From contig SSNP01000081.1 in assembly GCA_006937955.1 (NCBI GenBank), positions 1,144,666 to 1,208,665 of the forward strand: DNA of 64,000 nucleotides. The letters run 5' to 3'. The notes beneath the pieces were generated by a model. The model did not search any database, was not told the DNA's origin, and saw only the letters and a program-made list of their open reading frames with translations. Numbering within the stretch: position 1 is the stretch's first letter; the number at the start of each line of letters is the position of its first letter. A program made the position numbers and the translations under genes. This document shows, piece by piece, positions 59,015 to 64,000 of the stretch. This stretch comes from Pachypanchax playfairii (Eukaryota > Chordata > Actinopteri > Cyprinodontiformes > Aplocheilidae).

Positions 59015-62000
59015 ACGTTCATGCGAAGCCTGCTCGGACAAGTTTAGACAGGCAGATCTCAAAGATAAGCACAGAACAAGACCGGTCAACACTGGTTTCA
59101 GTTTCTCTCTCCCTTCCTGCGTGTGTGCTGTAAATCGTTACGTTTGCAGACTTTGTGTTCTCGAAAGATGGCGAACGCAAGATCCTTTAAATTTGGTTCT
59201 GTTGCTCAAACTTTAACCGATCTAACTCTAATCTGATGATCTTCGTTTGGTTATTCAGACAGATTAACACGAGATGTGACCAAGCAGATTTGCGTATATA
59301 ACAGCCTTCTCCCGTGTGTCTTGTTTTTGGGCAGCCCTGTGATATTCTGCTGTTTTAGGGATTTGCCGTGAATCAGCCTTTTTAGGGCTTTGTTCCACGC
59401 ATGAAAGAGATTCATCCTAACACAGTGGAGCCAATCACATCCTTTGTTCTGGCTAAATGGTAAAAATAGATTGCCTGTGAGCTGAAGCATGTGCTCCCCT
59501 TTGCTTACCACTCTCTCTTTTGCTCTAACCCTTTCCTCATCTTACTTTCTCCCCTTCCTCTTTCACTCTTTCTGCTCCTTCATCCCTCATTGCCTTTTGG
59601 AGGAACAGCAGCATTACCTCATGCAGAAAGTCACAACGTCCCTGATTGGAGAGAAACGACTTAAAGCAAGATGGCAGTCAAACAGCAAAAACACCCCCCC
59701 CCCCACCCTCGTATTAACATTAGACAACAACATCACTGTCTCAGTTATATCTCGCTCCTCTGAAAGCATTTTATCTTTTTCAACTAAATTCCTCACTTTG
59801 TCTCTTTCGCTTCTTTCAGTAATTCTCATAGGTCTTGTTTGCTAGATCAAAATGGTTGTGTGTACAAAGGCAGAGAGAAAGAAGGAATGCGTGGGAGACA
59901 TAGATGCTGGAATCAGAGGATTGGGGGGGGCAGGAGGGTTGCAGAGTGGCGCTGAGCTGTGGTGATGTCACATCTGCTGTGGGGCAACAGGATGGCAAAT
60001 AAAGCTGGCATGGGCCACACAGCTGAGAGGAGAGGAAGAAAACTGAATGCCTGGGAAATAAAGGATTTTCTATCAAAGCACCACCGTGTTGTGAGAGATA
60101 CGTGAGCTGCAAAGTCTTTAAAACATGAAGGTATAGGGCTCGGATTGAAAGGTGTTCAGGAATAAAAGGAGCTTTCTGTGTCTTTGTATGTCAATCAATG
60201 TGTGCGTTAGTCTGTAAGACTCAGGTTTGGTGTGTTACTATACAACTCCAGATCCAAAAAAACAGATGAGAATCTAACAAAAAGAGAATGCGATGATTTG
60301 TACATCTCATGAACTCATATTTTGAATTTGATGGCAGCAACATTCTGAAAAAGTGAGACAGGTGATTTTTATCCTTGTGTAGCATCTCTTCTTCTCCTGT
60401 GAAGCCATGCTGTTGTTATAGAGGCCGAATGTGGTTTAGCATGGGAAGATGTATCTTTGGGAACAGATGTTCCTCTAAAACCATCAGAGGAACCAAGTCG
60501 TCATGTTTTCACAATGGGGAAAGCTTTTATCAAATTGTTCCACGGTTTTAGAACTCAGTTTGTCACAGATTGGTGAACCTCTGCCCATTTTTACATCTGA
60601 GAGGCTCTACCACTCTCAAATGCTACTTTTACACTCAGTCATGTGACTGAGATGTTGTCAGTTCACCTCGTCCAGTTGTTTTTGTTGAGAAGCATTGCTG
60701 CCGATAAAATCAAACAAAGTGGATATTTTCTACGAAATGTTTAAAATTCAGAGGTTTTTTTTTAGATTTTTGAGATGCTGTTTTTTTTCCTTTTATATAC
60801 TGGAAATGAAATCTGGGTTTACGAAATCTGCAAACCATTAGTCTCTCTTGTCGGAATGAATCAGGGTAGTCCAAAATATAACAAAACAACAACAACTGAG
60901 CAGTGCCTTAAAACAACTTTAACTTTATTAAACATAGTTAAAACTAATTGTGTGTATGAATATTTAAAACTCCTAGACAGTCAAAACCAATCACACCACT
61001 TATCTTTATTTGGTTTCTATTATAAATTAAAATTTAGATCACATCTTATTGATCAATTGTTTAAATGAGTAAGCAGCATCATATTTTCCCTAAATTTACA
61101 AGCTGTTGTTCAGTAAAAAAAGACACATTTTCTAGTTTAAAAGAAGACAATAGTTGGTTGTCTTTTTTATCTTGAACACCAGCTGTTTAGCTTCCTTTTG
61201 CGAAGCCACAGTTGCATGTCAGCTCTGCCTTGTTGCTATCACTACCAGTCAGTTGTCACAACCGTTTCCCTGACAGGTTTGTGCTTTTATGCTACAGTGT
61301 CTCGAACAGAGGTAACAGGAATCTGAACATCCTGTTCAGTCTCTTCAAATGTTCTTAGTATTGCTTTTCCTCGAGGCTTTTGGTTTCTAAGAGTGTAAGA
61401 ATTATGTGGATTCAGATCTTTCAGTATCAAGTTGCTAAATTGTATTAGAATTAGATTGATAAATGCAATATTTGGAAATCAGATCAGTTTTCTGGTATTT
61501 TTGGTAAAAGACAGAATTATTGTTTTCAATGTGTGGGACTTGGCGGTTGGTTCTGGAAGCTATGCAGACAAACTCAGCATAAAATTTGATGTGCAAGTAA
61601 TTTTTGGAGCTAATAATCTATAAATATGAGACATGGGATCTTGTTTGGTGCCAGACCAGTTTTCCAGTGACTAAAATAGGAGGTTAACACTGCCTGCCAG
61701 CTCTATGCTTACTTGCCAGGTACTGTGTGAATGTACTAACTGAAAACAGTATTTCAGACACTCGTATGATGGTCCAATACAATATTTTCACATGGTCTCT
61801 TCCTTGTACGTATTATAAATGAACATAAAGCCGACTTCATTCAGATGTTAAGATTTAACTCATCAATAAAAAATAAGACTAGTTCTTTTTGTTATAGAAA
61901 GTACAATTATATTTAAATAATTTTGGAATATTATTTTAATTTGTTGAATTTCACCATTTTCTTTTCTTTCTCTAAATCTGTGGTTCCAGCTTTGTCCAGC

Positions 62001-63779
62001 AGAGGGAGCTGTTGTACACAAAAGTCTCTCATCAGACAACATAAAAATGAGCAGATTAACAACAACTTAGTATTTTATAGAATCATTTTTGCTTTAAAGT
62101 CGATTTAAATACATTTGCATTTCTTTAAATGCTGGTGTGCTTGAAATATTGCCTAAGTTTAAATTTATTTTTTTCTTTTCTTTTAGACCAACAACAGAAA
62201 AAATCCTTGGTGGATGTGAAATTTTACCTGTTGTTTTTAGAAAATTGGTTGAAAACATGTATTAAGGTGATATTGCAGTCAATATTTTCCTCCATCCTGA
62301 AAATTTACAACATTTTTTAGTTCCTGCACCCCTGAAAGAACCCAGATATTATTGATTGAAGTTAACATAGTGCAAAAAGAGGCGGCCGCTATCTTCTGGG
62401 TTTTCTCGGTTGGTTGTCATAAGTTGTTTGAAAGAAACTTTGTGTACATATCAGTATTATCTCAGTAATCATGTTAGTAGAGTTATTGGTTGCAGCTGAG
62501 GAAATCAGACACACCAAGAAGTATTTCTAAGAACAGTGCTGAGAGGAAGTATTTACCACCTTCTTTTGCTTCTTTCAATCCAATTTCAATGTTTCACATC
62601 AGCAAACACATTTTAATATCAAACCAAGTTAAACTGAGTAAATACAAAATGCATTTAGTAAAAGGAAAAAAAAAAGCTAATTTTGATTAGATGTGCCATA
62701 CTTGGCAGCAAAAACTGCAACCGAGCATTTGTGATAACTGACATGGAGTCTTTCACACCGCTGTGGACAGATTTTTTTAAAGCATGGCTGGCTTGTTTAA
62801 GGTTACGCTGCAGCATCAGCTGTAGATCAGATGTGTTTACCATATGAAATGCATTTAATCACTTCCCTCTGCTGCATTCCAGCTTTATACACAAACTGAC
62901 CAGCAGCTAAAGTGAAAGCCTCAACAAATGAGCTGTAAATGTACCTTGAGACCACTAAAGGGTTTCAAGCTTTCAGATGTATTTCTTGTAAACATAAGAG
63001 CTGATATTGATTCAAAGTGAGGCCGAGTTTGTATAAAACAACATGATTTGAAGCTGTGATGGCTTAGTGCTGCGGGATAAAGACTACAAGGCCTTTGATC
63101 AATCAGGTCAATCATTTAAAACAGGCATTATGAAAGTTGGCTTGAATTAAAAGACCAATTCTTTCTCCCATTTTTTTGCAGAATGGTGAATAAAATACTT
63201 TTAAATGATTATCTTTGGCTTTTATAGACAATGAGAAAGATCTTTTAAATTTAATTCTGCTTTGAGAGTCAGAACCAAAGATTATAATAACTCAAGTAAA
63301 GTGCTGCTAGAGGGATTTTATAAAAGCTTAACGCTGAATATTTTATCCTTCATTAGTCAATTGACAATCTGTTTAAAAACAAACACATGCGCTAAATAAT
63401 AATCAATAGATGACAGTGTCGGTTTTCTGCAGGTTTACAGTCTTTTTATCTGCATGGTTACCCTATTTTTATATTTGAAAAACATGAGACTGAAATTTTC
63501 ATTTCCGAGATACATAAATCTGTTAAATAAATACACAGAAGTTTAAAATCCCTGGTTTGCTGTGATGTGAAGTGGAGTAGGGTTTGACAAGAATCGAATA
63601 AAACGTTATAGATTTGTTACTTATTTTACTTTCCTCTGCTGCTTTAAAAAACGATATATGTATTTAATATTGTTTTTCTCAATGGGAATCGACCTGGTAG
63701 CACAATGGGGGCCACTGTTGGTCAGATGAGATGGAGACTAAACACATTGGGGCCCCAGTGAGTGAGTGAGAGAGAGAGT

Positions 63780-63820
<41 letters not shown>

Positions 63821-64000
63821 CTGTTTGTGTACGAGTCTGAGGCTCAGGGTGGGCGGAGAGGCTTGGTGGAGTCGGAGGAGTCTAGGGAAGGTGGAGGGGC
63901 TTGGTGGGGGCGGAGGGACCTGGTGTAGGCGGAGGGGCCTGGAGGAGGCGGCGCATCCGTTTGTTCGTGTGTCGGCTGGCAGGAACAAAGGCTCCTGTAG
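57645..64000 (+). CDS. ldb1: LIM domain-binding protein 1, first coding exon only (partial)
   Basis: An exon at 57645-57745 is bounded by a strong acceptor (T/C-rich then TCAG) and a GTGAGT donor. Its ATG at 57718 opens nine codons plus one base, MSVGGCACP-G, matching the N-terminus of the long LDB1 isoform (human MSVGCACPG). An ATG-TGA just upstream closes the leader. The remaining exons lie beyond the right edge: I searched 57746-64000 by eye for the next exon (expected CSSKSFKLYSPKEPP) and did not find it, so this stretch is intron 1. LDB1 is a nuclear dimerising adaptor that binds LIM-homeodomain and LMO factors and links enhancers to promoters. The divergent neighbour pprc1 matches human LDB1-PPRC1. 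It could be ldb1a or ldb1b; I cannot tell. Confidence 0.85.
57718..57745 (+). CDS. ldb1: ldb1 coding part of exon (9 codons + 1 base)
   Basis: This is the only ldb1 coding sequence inside the window. It ends in phase 1 at a consensus GTGAGT donor (57746-57751), the same phase as the known MSVG..CPG exon junction, so the next exon should begin by completing a glycine codon followed by CSSKSF. Confidence 0.85.
58973..59010. repeat. (CA)n microsatellite
   Basis: About 19 uninterrupted CA dinucleotides within ldb1 intron 1. Confidence 0.97.
60239..60842. mobile_element. Degraded nonautonomous DNA transposon with terminal inverted repeats
   Basis: The left end carries ATGATTTGTACATCTCATGA (60292 on). 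The right end, reverse complemented from about 60838, reads ATGGTTTGCAGATTTCGTAA, and similarity continues into ACTCATATTT / ACCCAGATTT. The outer left end CAACTCCAGATCCAAAAAA resembles the CAACCCCAATTCCAAAAAA terminus I know from an abundant teleost element. No transposase frame remains. Superfamily not assigned. Confidence 0.55.
62520..62840. mobile_element. Fragment of Tc1-like element
   Basis: It shares CTGAGTAAATACAAA (62635-62649) and the preceding TTTCA..ATCA..CAAA..TTTTAATATCA pattern with the remnant at 24.2 kb. It then continues with TTGGCAGCAAAAACTGCAACC and a TCTTTCACACCGCTGTGGA block that I associate with the same element. It is truncated and non-coding. Confidence 0.5.
63757..63820. 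repeat. (GA)n microsatellite
   Basis: A GAGA tract with a few GTGA interruptions at its left end. Confidence 0.95.
63851..63952 (+). repeat. G-rich minisatellite
   Basis: About five degenerate copies of a 19-21-base unit of the type GGCGGAGGGGCCTGGTGGA. The + strand is very G-rich with repeated GGGG, GGCGG and GGTGG blocks, so G-quadruplex formation is possible. It lies directly after a (GA)n tract in ldb1 intron 1. Confidence 0.7.

Noticed and set aside
57746..64000. Second ldb1 exon or a kcnip2/nolc1 gene within the window
   Set aside because: I looked for the expected LDB1 exon 2 peptide and for EF-hand motifs and found neither.
1..64000. CRISPR array, phage-type or defence system
   Set aside because: Nothing of the kind; the sequence is vertebrate with intron-rich genes, and its repeats are microsatellites and transposons.

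Overview
The window is vertebrate nuclear DNA, most likely from a percomorph-type teleost. It holds split genes with GT-AG introns, fish SINEs, Tc1-like remnants and long (CA)n tracts. Gene content and order match pieces of human 10q24.32 (in human, MIR146B lies near SUFU-TRIM8, NPM3 is next to OGA, and LDB1 is head-to-head with PPRC1). I saw no prokaryotic-type system, CRISPR array or virus. Exon coordinates were built by hand from splice sites, reading phase and protein families I recognise; no alignment was run.

Left third (1-20.3 kb, + strand). A miR-146 precursor hairpin lies at 212-301. sufu follows (12 coding exons, 2583-9205, 470 aa; Hedgehog pathway repressor). Then comes trim8 (6 coding exons, 11506-19752, 562 aa; RING/B-box E3 ligase), with a CpG-rich promoter carrying a TATA box and an ISRE. 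The 5.9 kb first coding intron of trim8 is full of mobile elements, including a TTAA-flanked MITE and a tRNA-derived SINE split by a second TTAA-flanked insertion.

Middle (20.3-26.4 kb). This is intergenic: a 347-bp tandem duplication between (CA)n arrays and a degraded Tc1-like transposon.

Right-centre (26.4-52 kb, - strand). npm3 (5 coding exons, 168 aa), oga/mgea5 (18 coding exons, 918 aa) and pprc1 (14 exons, 1277 aa after collapsing a duplication) all read leftwards. About 4.74 kb of pprc1 appears twice, separated by exactly 10 Ns (46672-46681). The copies look identical apart from one extra N, so this is almost certainly an unmerged contig overlap and not biology. Annotated literally, it would give a gene with eight repeated exons and one truncated exon.

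Right end (52-64 kb). Starting about 5.7 kb from pprc1 and pointing the other way is the first coding exon of ldb1. It has only 9 codons plus one base (57718-57745), so an ORF search misses it. The rest of the window is ldb1 intron 1, and the gene runs off the right edge. The spacer and intron carry a reverse-oriented tRNA-like SINE, a foldback element, two DNA-transposon remnants, microsatellites and a G-rich minisatellite.

Themes: signalling regulators (miR-146, sufu, trim8) on the left, and nuclear housekeeping, nutrient-sensing and transcription cofactors (npm3, oga, pprc1, ldb1) on the right. Two introns, one in oga and one in pprc1, appear to use GC-AG splice sites.
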